Shown piece after piece: positions 16,736-25,559 of a stretch of DNA of 42,543 bases. The first letter of the stretch is position 1. Every line of letters begins with the position of its first letter. The DNA lies in contig JAJDDT010000025.1 of NCBI GenBank assembly GCA_029260165.1, forward strand, positions 1 to 42,543. Reading direction: 5' to 3'. The translations under genes and the position numbers were made by a program. The notes below the pieces were generated by a model that saw nothing but the letters and a program-made list of their open reading frames with translations, was not told the DNA's origin and did no database searches. Source of the DNA: Phycisphaerae bacterium. Its GTDB lineage: Bacteria > Planctomycetota > Phycisphaerae > UBA1845.

Positions 16736-18112
16736 CTACCACTCGAAATGAGAGGCCAACCCACCACGCAGCGGTTTTTTGCGTTTTTTGGGTTTCCTGA
16801 CCTGCTCTACCGGTGCAGCCGGTGCTTCTTTGGTCGCTTTCAGGGAAAGTGACACTTTGTGTTTGCCGGGATCGACGCCGAGGATCTTGACCTCAATTTC
16901 CTGTCCCACCTGAACCACATCCCCCGGCGTGCCGACGCGTTCGTAGGCAAGCTCGGAAATGTGCACCATCCCCTCAATCCCGTCGGGCAGCGCGACCAAC
17001 GCACCGAAATCGAGCAATTTGCTGACCTTGCCGCTGATCAACGAGTTGGGTTCGTGTTTGGATGAGAACGCTTCCCACGGGTTTTCGGTCATCTGACGAA
17101 TGCTCAGACTGATCCGGCGGCGTTTCGCATCCGTCTTGAGGACAGCCACCTCGATTTCCTGACCCACCTCGAGGTGATCCTCGATTTTCGCGACCCGCTG
17201 CGTCCACGACAGCTCGCTCATCGGGATCAATCCGGTCACGCCCTCCGACAGTTCGGCGAACGCACCATATTCCGCCAATTTGGTAATTCTGACCTTCTGT
17301 TTGGACCCGGCAGGGTACTTCGGTTCAACATCGGTCCACGGATCGGGCATGGTCTGCTTGATTCCCAGTGAAATCCGACCGCGTTCCCTGTTGAGCTTGA
17401 GAACCTGAACCTCGATCTCGTCTCCGACGGACACCACGTCGCCGGGCTTGTCCACAGGCCCCCAACGCATGTCGCTCACATGGACCAACCCGTGAATCCC
17501 GCCAAGATCGACAAACGCACCATACTCGGTCAGGTTGGTGACCTTGCCCTTCACGCGTTTTCCGGGACTCAGCTCGGTGAAAACACGGTCTCGGGCCTGA
17601 ACCGCATCCCGCTCAACCACCTTTCGCCGACTGACGATGGGCTGACCCGTTTTCCGGTCATAATCGTAAACCTCGCACCGGATTTTTTCGCCAAGCAGGA
17701 CGGAAATATCCTTCAACCGATGCGAATCAACCTGGGAAGCGGGCATGAACCCCCGAATCTCACCGATACCGACCTCAAGCCCACCGGGAATCATTCCGAC
17801 CACGCTGCCGTCAACCACCTCACCAATCGCGAAGGGACCGGATATCTCAGTTTTCTTATCTGCCGGTTTTTCGTCCGAACTGACTTCGGGCGGAGGCGGT
17901 GCACTCGATGCGTCGGCATTGGCTGATTCCGGTGTTTCCACGCTGGGGGTCTCCGGTGCAACCGCCGTCACCGCCACCGGTTCTGCCGGCGCGGCGTCCG
18001 TGGCTGGTGCGGAATCTGTGGTTGTCGAAACGTCTTCCGCGCTTTCGACCGCGGCGGACATTTCCTCGGATGGCCCTTTTTCGGACGTCGGGTTGGGGTT
18101 CTCTTCAATCAT
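16736..18112 (-). CDS. rpsA: Ribosomal protein S1 (four S1 domains)
   Basis: 458 residues. The first 90 are acidic and Ala/Pro/Ser/Thr-rich (low complexity). Four S1 OB-fold domains follow, at roughly 95-165, 178-255, 265-340 and 350-430, each with the GFMPASQ / GLVHVSD / GLIPMSE / GMVHISE strand signature. A basic tail KPKKRKKP ends the protein. S1 helps the 30S subunit capture mRNA. E. coli S1 has six domains; four-domain forms are common in other phyla. The leader directly before the ATG (AAGTACCGGATTCCAACC) has no Shine-Dalgarno, which is also the case for rpsA elsewhere, where S1 controls its own translation; that is by analogy only. The downstream gene is the hotdog cassette, 146 bases away on the same strand. 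Confidence 0.9.
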   Translation of the reverse strand: MIEENPNPTSEKGPSEEMSAAVESAEDVSTTTDSAPATDAAPAEPVAVTAVAPETPSVETPESANADASSAPPPPEVSSDEKPADKKTEISGPFAIGEVVDGSVVGMIPGGLEVGIGEIRGFMPASQVDSHRLKDISVLLGEKIRCEVYDYDRKTGQPIVSRRKVVERDAVQARDRVFTELSPGKRVKGKVTNLTEYGAFVDLGGIHGLVHVSDMRWGPVDKPGDVVSVGDEIEVQVLKLNRERGRISLGIKQTMPDPWTDVEPKYPAGSKQKVRITKLAEYGAFAELSEGVTGLIPMSELSWTQRVAKIEDHLEVGQEIEVAVLKTDAKRRRISLSIRQMTENPWEAFSSKHEPNSLISGKVSKLLDFGALVALPDGIEGMVHISELAYERVGTPGDVVQVGQEIEVKILGVDPGKHKVSLSLKATKEAPAAPVEQVRKPKKRKKPLRGGLASHFEW

Positions 18113-18513
18113 GGTTGGAATCCGGTACTTGAAACGTACGAAGGTAAATCCATGCGGGGACAGTCACCCATAACCCGATCAAAACGGTTCAGCAACCAAC
18201 GATGATTCGGGTTCAAAAACACAGACAATGATAACCGTATCGGGCGGTGGATCGCCTGTTCGATGAAACCGGGCCAATGACACCTGGACACCGGTTCACC
18301 CCGGTCAGCGACGCCCGCCCTCCCCTTGACGATACAAATTCTTTTACCGGGATCAAAGCCAAAAGTCAAACGATGCGACGCCTGTCCCGCGTGGCTAAAG
18401 CACGAACGGAAGATGATGACCACCGGACGATAACCTTTTGGTCTCCGGCAGGTTACATCACGCTCCGGTGGGGGGGTTACGTCGTGTTGGTCGATGTGGC
18501 TGATATTGTCGCA
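18113..18513. other. Non-coding gap between rpsA start and the pseudopilin operon end
   Basis: These 401 bases are the upstream region of rpsA (minus strand) and the 3' end of the secretion operon. Open frames here on either strand show no protein-like composition. I looked for a T-run-ended hairpin after the last pseudopilin gene and for promoter hexamers before rpsA; none was convincing. A leader involved in S1 autoregulation could lie here, but nothing in the sequence shows it. Confidence 0.5.
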
Positions 18514-19065
18514 TCAACCGCCGGTCAGCACGACAACGTCCGAATTACCCCTCTTGAGTTCCGTTCTGACTGCACTCTTTCCCTTGTCCATCGTCAGCGT
18601 GCTTTGGGTCTCTCCACTTTTGATCACGATCGTGCCATTCGCATCAGCTCGGCCAAACTCGTCAAACGTCAGGACCGGTGTACCGCCAAAATCCGCGCTG
18701 TCGAGCTTCGCCTCATAACCACTCTTTCCCACGAGGTCCACACGATACGTCCCCTGGACTCCGTCGGGGGTGCGAACGTCGCTCATTCCGGTGATTTCGT
18801 AGAAATTTCCGGTCGGATCGAACGTGATGGTCACCGGCGTCTTCAGTCGGATGGCTTCACTGCGCGCCATGGACAGGTCGACCGTCAGACGACGATTCAG
18901 CGTTCGTACGCGATCCCGCTCGACATAGTTTCCCACGCGCGGACCCGCGACGGCCATCATGACCCCAACGATGCTCATCACGACCACGAGTTCCATGATC
19001 GTGTATCCTGATCGCTTTGCGCGTCGCGCTTTACAAATTGATGTTGCCATCATGATCCAATCCAT
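18514..19065 (-). CDS. GspH/FimT-like minor pseudopilin
   Basis: 183 residues from the first ATG; a TTG at 19080 overlapping the previous stop (TTGA) and ATGs at 19053/19050 are alternatives. The prepilin signal is RSGYTIMELVVVMSIVGVMMA: cleavage after the Gly, with Glu at position 5 of the mature protein (Y-T-I-M-E), then a hydrophobic helix. The mature domain (RLTVDLSMARSEAIRLKTPVTITFD) matches the GspH/FimT pattern. It would sit at the tip of the pseudopilus or pilus in the envelope and needs a prepilin peptidase, which is not encoded in this window. It is the last gene of the long minus-strand array. Confidence 0.82.
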   Translation of the reverse strand: MDWIMMATSICKARRAKRSGYTIMELVVVMSIVGVMMAVAGPRVGNYVERDRVRTLNRRLTVDLSMARSEAIRLKTPVTITFDPTGNFYEITGMSDVRTPDGVQGTYRVDLVGKSGYEAKLDSADFGGTPVLTFDEFGRADANGTIVIKSGETQSTLTMDKGKSAVRTELKRGNSDVVVLTGG

Positions 19066-19076
19066 CCCACCGTTTT

Positions 19077-20300
19077 TCAATTCCTCAGCATTCGCAACGA
19101 GCCAACCTCGATGTGCAGCTTGTCGTCCGTGAATTCGTGGATCAACCCCGCAGCCACCTCGGGAGAATAGGTGAATATGGGGAATACGGTCGCATTGAGC
19201 GTTTTTCCGATCATGCAGCCGTTAAAGGTGACATCCGAAGACTGGATGGCCAGGATTGTCGCGTCGGTCCAGAATATCCCGTCGAGTCCGGATACCAGTG
19301 TGTCCAGCGTGTCGCCGTCGGCGTTGTAGTCCATTGGCGTCTTGACATCGTTCTCGACCAACTGCGTTGAAAGGTCGATGTTCACGAGAGCACCACCACC
19401 GGCGATCATCAGCACCGGGTAACGCAGGCTTCCGGTCGTAAACAGGCCTCCCTGTTCGATCCAGACGGTGGCACCGGGGGAAGTTGCAATAACCAGGGTG
19501 CCCTCGACCAGCACGTTGCGAATTCGGACATTCTGGGTTCCCGCGTTGAGGTAATAGATACCGCTCGGGTTGGCTGCCCCCTGCGAGTTGGTGGTGCTCG
19601 TGAACACGCCGTATTCGAGGATCAACTCACCAGCCACGTCCGTTCCGAATAGTTCGGTGCCATCGCGGGCAAAGAACGCCGCATCGGGACTCGGTGCAGG
19701 CTCTCCTGTCGGTGGTTCAAATACCGTGTTCAAATGCAAAGACTTGTTGATTTTGACACAGTCCGCGGTCGTGATCCGATCTGTTGTGATATTGGCTGGA
19801 TTCGGCAGCGCATCGACACTCACGCCCGCGTGCAATAAACCCGTCACCATGACCGTGTTTCTCATGTCGATGGTACCGGACATGTAGACCGCGTAATCCA
19901 ACGCCTCATGGTGGTGGGGCGTCATCAGTCCTTTCATGGAGGCTGTGGCGCCACCCTGTTTGCCCGTCACTTTTAGCGTTGCGGGCTGCGTGTCGTCGTC
20001 GGCGAAGTCGTCATCGGAGTCAAACAGGGTGACCAGAATCGTCTGGCCAGCCACCGGTTTCACGGTGATGGGATCTCCCGAGCTGATCGAACTCCGCCAA
20101 TTGGGATTGTTTTGAAAGTTGTGCCGGACCCATTCCAGGCCTGTCTCACAGAGCAACTGACTCTGCAGCGAACCGGTCAGACTCTCGTGCAGCCGACGAT
20201 TGGACGCCTGCATGTTCAGCAGTGTCATGGCTGTTCCGGTGATGAGCATGGACAGCAGCAGGGTAAACGCCTGCAAACCCGCTCCGCGTCGTCTGGTCAT
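19077..20300 (-). CDS. PilX/GspK-like minor pilin-associated protein
   Basis: 407 residues. The N-terminus RRRGAGLQAFTLLLSMLITGTAMTLLNMQASNRR is a hydrophobic anchor followed by a helix with QSQLLCETGLEWVRHNF, resembling PilX/GspK, which prime pilus assembly. It lacks the classic Gly-Phe-x-x-x-Glu cleavage signal. The C-terminal 270 residues are beta-rich (repeated glycine and valine turns such as VRIRNVLVEGTLVIATSPGATVWIEQGG), which looks like a beta-helix; its role is unknown. It overlaps the GspI-like gene by 4 bases (ATGA) and is followed at once by the GspH-like gene, so the four minor genes are coupled. Confidence 0.68.
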   Translation of the reverse strand: MTRRRGAGLQAFTLLLSMLITGTAMTLLNMQASNRRLHESLTGSLQSQLLCETGLEWVRHNFQNNPNWRSSISSGDPITVKPVAGQTILVTLFDSDDDFADDDTQPATLKVTGKQGGATASMKGLMTPHHHEALDYAVYMSGTIDMRNTVMVTGLLHAGVSVDALPNPANITTDRITTADCVKINKSLHLNTVFEPPTGEPAPSPDAAFFARDGTELFGTDVAGELILEYGVFTSTTNSQGAANPSGIYYLNAGTQNVRIRNVLVEGTLVIATSPGATVWIEQGGLFTTGSLRYPVLMIAGGGALVNIDLSTQLVENDVKTPMDYNADGDTLDTLVSGLDGIFWTDATILAIQSSDVTFNGCMIGKTLNATVFPIFTYSPEVAAGLIHEFTDDKLHIEVGSLRMLRN

Positions 20301-20818
20301 GATCCACCGTCCGATCCGTCGTGAAGCAGGCGATATCCGAGGAGTTGAAAGCGTATCTTCTTATCACGATTGAGAACCATGACCCTGATTTTTTTAGCGG
20401 TCTTTTGCGTGAACGTCGGAGTGGTCGTGAGCGTGTCGGGTCGGACCCATTCGACGATCACCCGAACTCCGAGCTGGTGTTGAGAGGCGACCGGATGGGT
20501 GTTTCCGTTGATGTCAGCCATGATTGTCTCTTTCCACCCGTTGTAGTCATCCACATCATCGAAGTCCGCCCGCACCAGTTCCCCTGACTCGCGACCGATG
20601 GTGCCTGAGACGCCCGCGTCCTCGAACGGCTGGGTCATGATCTCGGACATCAACTCGGCGGCCAGTTCGCGCGCAATCTGCGTTTCGGCACCGATTTCGA
20701 CACCTCCGACGTACGAACCCATCATTTTCAGGGCAGCCAGGACCGCACCTGAGAGGATCGTGACAGAGATGGTGGCTTCGATGTAGCCGAAACTACGGTG
20801 TGATAACGGTCGGAACAT
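20297..20818 (-). CDS. GspI/PilV-like minor pseudopilin
   Basis: 173 residues. A prepilin-type N-terminus with RSFGYIEATISVTILSGAVLAALKMMG: Gly, then Y-I-E, so the acidic residue is nearer the cleavage point than the usual position 5, and a hydrophobic helix follows. The next stretch, ARELAAELMSEIMTQPFED, is typical of PilV/GspI proteins. The gene overlaps the end of the GspJ-like gene by 26 bases and the start of the GspK-like gene by 4. It would be a minor subunit of the pseudopilus tip. Confidence 0.72.
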   Translation of the reverse strand: MFRPLSHRSFGYIEATISVTILSGAVLAALKMMGSYVGGVEIGAETQIARELAAELMSEIMTQPFEDAGVSGTIGRESGELVRADFDDVDDYNGWKETIMADINGNTHPVASQHQLGVRVIVEWVRPDTLTTTPTFTQKTAKKIRVMVLNRDKKIRFQLLGYRLLHDGSDGGS

Positions 20819-21908
20819 TGGTCAGATCCACCCCTGAAAATTTCGCACAGTTCAGCGACCTTCCCGCGGTGCGGTAGGTTCGATCGGTGGCCTGCTGATT
20901 GACCGTGACCGCGAAGACTACATCTCTTACAAATCCCCGGGAAATGCTGCCACCCGCGACGGGCATCTCATAGTGCCCTTTGACCCGGACTTTCATGGAG
21001 GTCCCCGGGTCCTTCGACCATGTGAGACCCCAGTTGGCGGAAGTCGCCAGCATGGATGCTCCGTCGGTCGGAGCTGTGACGCAACGAACGTCCACGGTAT
21101 TCGCAGCCTTCTCCTCGTGAAGGCAGAACGCGACACTCTTCGACGGATCGAGGCCCGTGACTCTGGTGAAGCTCCTTGTTACCCAGGTGAATGCGTTCGT
21201 CGGAAGGTCGTCGTCGGTGATGGACGTACCAACCTCCAGTTGTTTCCATCCAGGTACACCGCTTGCGGTCGTTGGCTTGATGATTGGGCGCACACGTCCG
21301 ATTGAGGCACCGCTGCGTCTGATGCGACATGCCACTGAATCGATGGACCAGTTGATGGCTTCTGGTGGGAGGTCTGGAACGATAATCTGTGCGATCGGCG
21401 TTGCGACTCCAACAACGTTCGTCACTCTTGCTGTCCCCTTACCGACCTTGAGCAACGTCGATGACGGCGATTGGGGCGTGCCGCCCGCATCGGTCGTCTC
21501 CAGGACCTGCAGGTCATAGAACATCGAAAAGTCGGTGACGTCCGATACGGATTCATAGTCCAGGACACCGTTGATCAGCCGTTTGAGGGGGTCGCCGGTT
21601 GTTCCGGACCATTCATAGCGCAGGACGTCGTCGCTGCCGTCGCCGTCCACGTCCGGTGTTGTGAATTCAATCACCTTGTCCGACATCACCGACATATTGG
21701 TCGCAAACGCGATTTCGGACCGCAACTGGTGCAGTGCGATGGCGGACTCCGCGCGCGTCTTTTCCTCGAACTGCTTTTTGTTCCCCTGGAGCGTGATCAT
21801 CTGAATGGCTCCGGTGGTGGTTCCCATAACGATGGTCATGATCGTCATGGACAGAATCGTCTCGGCGAGCGTGATGGCCTTTCTGCGATTGGGGTTGGGT
21901 CGTCTCAT
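20793..21908 (-). CDS. GspJ/PilW-like minor pseudopilin
   Basis: 371 residues. After a basic start (MRRPNPNRRK) comes AITLAETILSMTIMTIVMGTTTG, a prepilin-like helix with Glu at position 5 after the Ala (A-I-T-L-A-E). This is followed by KTRAESAIALHQLRSEIAFATNM, as in GspJ/PilW. The remainder is beta-rich, about 300 residues, larger than standard GspJ (about 200). It is the first gene after the terminator that follows gspG, with 136 bases between the hairpin and its ATG, and it opens the minor pilin block. Confidence 0.72.
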   Translation of the reverse strand: MRRPNPNRRKAITLAETILSMTIMTIVMGTTTGAIQMITLQGNKKQFEEKTRAESAIALHQLRSEIAFATNMSVMSDKVIEFTTPDVDGDGSDDVLRYEWSGTTGDPLKRLINGVLDYESVSDVTDFSMFYDLQVLETTDAGGTPQSPSSTLLKVGKGTARVTNVVGVATPIAQIIVPDLPPEAINWSIDSVACRIRRSGASIGRVRPIIKPTTASGVPGWKQLEVGTSITDDDLPTNAFTWVTRSFTRVTGLDPSKSVAFCLHEEKAANTVDVRCVTAPTDGASMLATSANWGLTWSKDPGTSMKVRVKGHYEMPVAGGSISRGFVRDVVFAVTVNQQATDRTYRTAGRSLNCAKFSGVDLTNVPTVITP

Positions 21909-22044
21909 GTCGGTCGCGGTCTTGCTTAATCTGATCGGTCGAAATGATGCTCAGGCGGACCGATTGCTGGTAGGCAACCGCTGTCGCGCAGCCCGCCCAT
22001 ACAATGATGAATCTACGATATCGTTCCCGGCGAGGCGTGAAATC

Positions 22045-22082
22045 AAAAAAACGCCGGCGACCGATAACCCGGTGCCGGCGTT
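22045..22082 (-). terminator. Intrinsic terminator directly after the major pseudopilin gene
   Basis: Plus-strand arms AACGCCGGC (22050-22058) and GCCGGCGTT (22074-22082), extended by ACCG/CGGT (22060-22063 and 22070-22073) with one unpaired base, give a 13-bp stem with a 6-base loop. On the minus strand it is followed by seven T (22045-22051 as A on the plus strand). It lies 32 bases after the gspG stop and before the minor pilin genes. Confidence 0.85.
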
Positions 22083-22113
22083 GAGAATGTCGATAAAACG
22101 CGATGTGCGGTGG

Positions 22114-22605
22114 CTAATAGGTTGTGTAGGCAATACCGTCCGGGTCATTTGCGGTGTCCGCGTTTCCGCTGATGATACCGGTGGTCGCATCGTAGACCCA
22201 TCCGACACCGGAAAGCGAGGCAGCGCCCAGAGTGTCGCTGCTCTTGCCGTGCTTCGGTCCCTCGCCGACCTTGAGCTTGGGAACCGAGACCAGGTAGGGT
22301 CCGTATATAAACGCACCGACCTTGGTGGCGGACGTGCCCCCCGCGGCGTCCGTATACGTCGTCAATTCGGCGGCAAACCCCGCCAACGTCGGATACTTGC
22401 CGTTGTGTTCCGCTGCGTAAAGATCGATCGCGTTGCGGAGCACATAGAGATCCCCGCGCAGACCCGCCGACCCTGCACCCACAGCGCCTCGGCTGATGCG
22501 TGGGACGGCGATCGCGGCGATCACACCAATGATCACGATAACGATGACCAACTCGACCAGACTGAAGCCTCTGCGTGTGTTCTGTATTTTCATGTCCTTA
22601 CCCAT
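22114..22605 (-). CDS. gspG: Major pseudopilin GspG
   Basis: 163 residues. Start at 22605, or 22593 (second Met). The prepilin signal RRG|FSLVELVIVIVIIGVIAAIAVPRIS has the Gly cleavage point, the mature Phe and the Glu at position 5, the hallmark of the major pseudopilin. The body has LRNAIDLYAAEHNGKYPTL, typical of GspG, and ends in GWVYDATTGII, the C-terminal GspG-type strand. It would polymerise into the shaft of the pseudopilus. The terminator 32 bases downstream suggests that gspG is transcribed at higher level than the minor genes beyond it, as is usual for a shaft subunit. Confidence 0.92.
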   Translation of the reverse strand: MGKDMKIQNTRRGFSLVELVIVIVIIGVIAAIAVPRISRGAVGAGSAGLRGDLYVLRNAIDLYAAEHNGKYPTLAGFAAELTTYTDAAGGTSATKVGAFIYGPYLVSVPKLKVGEGPKHGKSSDTLGAASLSGVGWVYDATTGIISGNADTANDPDGIAYTTY

Positions 22606-22685
22606 TTTTGGTTCGATCCTGTATGCGTTCTCTTTACGCTCTTTTGGTATCGGTCAGCGGTGAATCGACATTAACTCTGAACCGG

Positions 22686-23225
22686 TCATTTTCTGACCTG
22701 ATGTTCCAGTCCGGGGACCGATAATATGGCGGGCCCTTCCGGACAGGAGAATTCCACAGCCATTGCTCGTACGATGACCAATTCGCAGTCATCCAGAAAA
22801 TCACCAATGTTGAGCAATACCCCGTCCACCACGGCTATGGGCGCGCCGTCCCCGGTCATGACTCCCCCGAGTTGATGGGCTTGAATGAACCCTTCAATAC
22901 CGGTCGCCTCGGTCGCACGCACCCTGGACCGCGAGCCGTTATTGGCCAAACCGGACATGGCGGATTCGATTTCCCCGGTCATGGCAAAAGGATCGCGGAC
23001 GGGTGTCTCAGGCCAATGGTCCAAACCTGAGCGCGGGAATGGTGCGGCGGTGACCGAGATCATGAGTGCCTGTGGTGTGTTACCGACGGACGTGGTCACG
23101 TCGATCGATTGGGGATTCGCCGTCGCCGATTCGGGAGCGGACTTCAACACAAGCTGATCCAGAATCAAACCGAGCGCAGCAAAACCAAGCACCGCGGCAT
23201 AGATTTTTTTCTTTTTCCCATTCAC
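22686..23225 (-). CDS. PilP/GspC-like inner-membrane linker protein
   Basis: 179 residues. MNGKKKKIYAAVLGFAALGLILDQLVL is a short basic N-terminus with one membrane helix. After a disordered linker, TPVRDPF (about 75-81) and the domain around HQLGGVMTGDGAPIAVVDGVLLNIGDFLDDCELVIV have the beta-strand pattern of PilP and the GspC HR domain, which bind the secretin. No secretin gene is in the window. The start overlaps the PilO gene by 4 bases (ATGA). The order PilM, PilN, PilO, PilP supports the assignment, though sequence identity to well-known PilP is weak. Confidence 0.68.
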   Translation of the reverse strand: MNGKKKKIYAAVLGFAALGLILDQLVLKSAPESATANPQSIDVTTSVGNTPQALMISVTAAPFPRSGLDHWPETPVRDPFAMTGEIESAMSGLANNGSRSRVRATEATGIEGFIQAHQLGGVMTGDGAPIAVVDGVLLNIGDFLDDCELVIVRAMAVEFSCPEGPAILSVPGLEHQVRK

Positions 23226-23794
23226 GACGATTCGTCCACCGGTGTTTCGGGAATGGCGGAAAAGAAGCTCAGGGTCAGCTCAGCCAGTCGCATCGACTCC
23301 GCTTCGTCTCCAGCACCACCGGGCAACAGGTTGAGAAACGTCACATCCGCCCAATAGTCCTCGGATTCAAACTCCTTCAGGAACCTCAGCAGGTTTTGAA
23401 ACCCGCCCTCTGCCGACAGGCGATACCGAATCTCCAGCACGCCCGAGTATTTTACCTTCGACCAGGGCGACACACCGATCATGCGAACACCGTGGCGATC
23501 CGCCAGTGCGGTGATGTCTGCCAGTGTCTGCTCGATCGGGATTTCGTCGGGCAGATTTTCCCGATCCGTCGCCTGCCCGAACAGCCCGCGATGGACCGAT
23601 TTCTGTTGATCCAGACCATGTTCAAGATCGCGAAGTCGCGAGGTTGACACCTCCACGGCGACTGCCAGCGCATTCACCTGACTCGTCGCGGTATCGGGCT
23701 TGAGAAACGAATACCACGCAACCCACGAGACCATGGATATCACGGCCGTCGCACCGATCACGTCAATCAGAATGGTTGATTTCTCAGTCCGCAT
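23222..23794 (-). CDS. pilO: PilO-like inner-membrane protein
   Basis: 190 residues from the ATG at 23794, preferred over the TTG at 23806 that overlaps the pilN stop. One N-terminal membrane helix (STILIDVIGATAVISMVSWVAWYSFL), a coiled-coil-like stretch (SRLRDLEHGLDQQKSVHRGLF), then a ferredoxin-like domain with LEIRYRLSAEGGFQNLLRFLKEFES, the typical PilO/GspM core. It should dimerise with PilN to couple the cytoplasmic PilM ring to the periplasmic part of the machine. It overlaps the PilP-like gene by 4 bases. Confidence 0.75.
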   Translation of the reverse strand: MRTEKSTILIDVIGATAVISMVSWVAWYSFLKPDTATSQVNALAVAVEVSTSRLRDLEHGLDQQKSVHRGLFGQATDRENLPDEIPIEQTLADITALADRHGVRMIGVSPWSKVKYSGVLEIRYRLSAEGGFQNLLRFLKEFESEDYWADVTFLNLLPGGAGDEAESMRLAELTLSFFSAIPETPVDESS

Positions 23795-23799
23795 ACCTG

Positions 23800-24429
23800 T
23801 TACCAACTACACCGCACATGAAAGCGAATCGCCTTGCCTGTGGGAAGGCTTTCCTCCGTAGCGTTCGTCATCCGGACGTTCGCAAACATCTTCCCGGACT
23901 CCAGTTCACGAACAAAATCGTAGATCGACTTTTGTCTCAAGGCATAACCCTGGATGTCCATCTCTCGCGGAGCATCCAGCGTTACAATCGACGCGGCGCT
24001 GTTCTGATCGTTTGAACCCCTGGTCTTGCCGATCGGGGATATCTCCCGATCACCCGCCGGTGCCATTGACGGAACGGTGGCAAGCGACGTCATCCAGATC
24101 GCATCGGGCATGGCTGACGTCACCGTTGCGATCAATCCGGACCATGTGCGTTTGGCCCGCAGGGCATTTGCCCGCGCCAGTTGCGCCCGAATCGTCGCCA
24201 CCTCGACATCCAGCACCCTGGTTTGCTGTTGTGCGGAGGCGATCAACTGCTCGTTCAGTTCTTTCTCGGTCGTCAACGCCCGCACCAGATGTCGCCGGGA
24301 ATATTCCAGCCATACCGGAACCGACCCCACCGCAATCGATGTCATCAACACGAAAAACCACTGCCGCAAGCGACGCCGTCTCCGACGTCCAGCCACGACC
24401 GACTTGTTGATCAGGTTGACAGCGATCAT
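23800..24429 (-). CDS. pilN: PilN-like inner-membrane protein
   Basis: 209 residues. The start MIAVNLINKS resembles the short conserved INL-type tail of PilN, which docks into PilM. A basic patch (RRRRRR) precedes one membrane helix (FFVLMTSIAVGSVPVWLEY), then a coiled coil (LTTEKELNEQLIASAQQQTRVLDVEVATIRAQLARA) and a ferredoxin-like domain ending near the C-terminus. This is the architecture of PilN/GspL-periplasmic. The gene overlaps pilM by 1 base (TGATG). Confidence 0.78.
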   Translation of the reverse strand: MIAVNLINKSVVAGRRRRRRLRQWFFVLMTSIAVGSVPVWLEYSRRHLVRALTTEKELNEQLIASAQQQTRVLDVEVATIRAQLARANALRAKRTWSGLIATVTSAMPDAIWMTSLATVPSMAPAGDREISPIGKTRGSNDQNSAASIVTLDAPREMDIQGYALRQKSIYDFVRELESGKMFANVRMTNATEESLPTGKAIRFHVRCSW

Positions 24430-25556
24430 CAGTCGTTCACTCCGATGGCCAGCCCGATGGCCGCTGCATAATCACCGATTGAATCGCCCGTCCCGGTGTC
24501 GGGCGAGAAGGATCCACCCGAACCGCGGACCAGATCACCGATCAGCTCCACGTCGATACCAAGCCTGGATTTCAGGAACTCCGCCAATCCGGACATGGGC
24601 GCACCGCCGCCAACCAGGAACATGTCACCGGCGGCTCTGTCGGGGTAACAGTGCATCGCATATCCGTACGAACGCTCCACCTCCGAAACGACCAGTTCCA
24701 GCTCGGCCCGGAGAATGTCGAAGATCATCGACGCAATTTCCTTCTCCGGACTCGCATCGTCCGAATCCGGTTGCGCGGTGTCGATACCGTATTGGCATTT
24801 GTGCACTTCAGCCGCTTCGGGCGAAATTCCCAAGGACTCGGCGATCGACTGGGACCAACTGTTGCATCCGGAACCCAGCGTTCGTACCAGCAGTGGCACA
24901 TCCCCAGCGCACAAAACGAGCCTCAACGATCGCCTCCCCACGTCAAGCATACCCCATATCCCGTCCGGATCATCTCCCCGGCACCTTCGAATCAGCGACC
25001 CCAGTCGTGACAACGCGCAAATCGTCGCGTCAATCTGCTCGCAGTCCATCCCCATACCGTGAACAATATCGGTGGCGGCCTGAACGTGTGTCGCGGGCGC
25101 AACCACGCCAATCGCGGTGATCCGCGACATTTTCGTGGGTGGCACCTTCCAATAATCCGTCACCGTGTTCGTCTCGGTTGAATTCATCACGCGTTCGAGT
25201 TCCCATCGAACCGCGTTGGCAAACTTGTCGCCCATCCCGCCCTGAGCATCCAGCTCCAGCGAATGCAGTTCAACCTCCGGTGTCGTCAAGCCAGCCACCA
25301 CGCGGTACCCCTGAAACCCATGCTCGCGCAACGTGTCCCTGAGACGAACCGAAAACCCTTCGCTTACCGTGATCCCTGTTTCCGAATCACGACGCTTGAT
25401 GGTCGTCAACCGCCTGACGACCCAGTCACGCTCTTCACGGCGCTCCAGTTGTGCAGCCCGAACAACCGTCGGACCGATGTCCAGCCCGATCGGTGAGACC
25501 AGCGTCCTGCGATCGACGATTTTTTGGAGCAGTGTTCCGACCAACGTCACACCCAC
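24429..25556 (-). CDS. pilM: PilM-like actin-fold ATPase
   Basis: 375 residues. An actin/HSP70-type ATPase seen in SPIGLDIGPTVVRAAQLERR (first phosphate loop), a second phosphate segment in WGMLDVGRRSLRLVLCAGDVPLLVRTLG, and VGGGAPMSGLAEFLKSRLG (adenosine motif) near the C-terminus. It forms the cytoplasmic ring that links the motor ATPase to PilN. It lies 3 bases after the gspF gene's stop and overlaps pilN by 1 base. Finding PilM in place of a GspL cytoplasmic domain marks the machine as type-IV-pilus-like in its inner-membrane complex. Confidence 0.85.
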   Translation of the reverse strand: MGVTLVGTLLQKIVDRRTLVSPIGLDIGPTVVRAAQLERREERDWVVRRLTTIKRRDSETGITVSEGFSVRLRDTLREHGFQGYRVVAGLTTPEVELHSLELDAQGGMGDKFANAVRWELERVMNSTETNTVTDYWKVPPTKMSRITAIGVVAPATHVQAATDIVHGMGMDCEQIDATICALSRLGSLIRRCRGDDPDGIWGMLDVGRRSLRLVLCAGDVPLLVRTLGSGCNSWSQSIAESLGISPEAAEVHKCQYGIDTAQPDSDDASPEKEIASMIFDILRAELELVVSEVERSYGYAMHCYPDRAAGDMFLVGGGAPMSGLAEFLKSRLGIDVELIGDLVRGSGGSFSPDTGTGDSIGDYAAAIGLAIGVND

Positions 25557-25559
25557 CTT

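Noticed and set aside
18247-19011. Plus-strand frame of 254 codons over the rpsA upstream gap and gspH
   Set aside because: Mostly antisense to the pseudopilin gene; no recognisable domain or start site.
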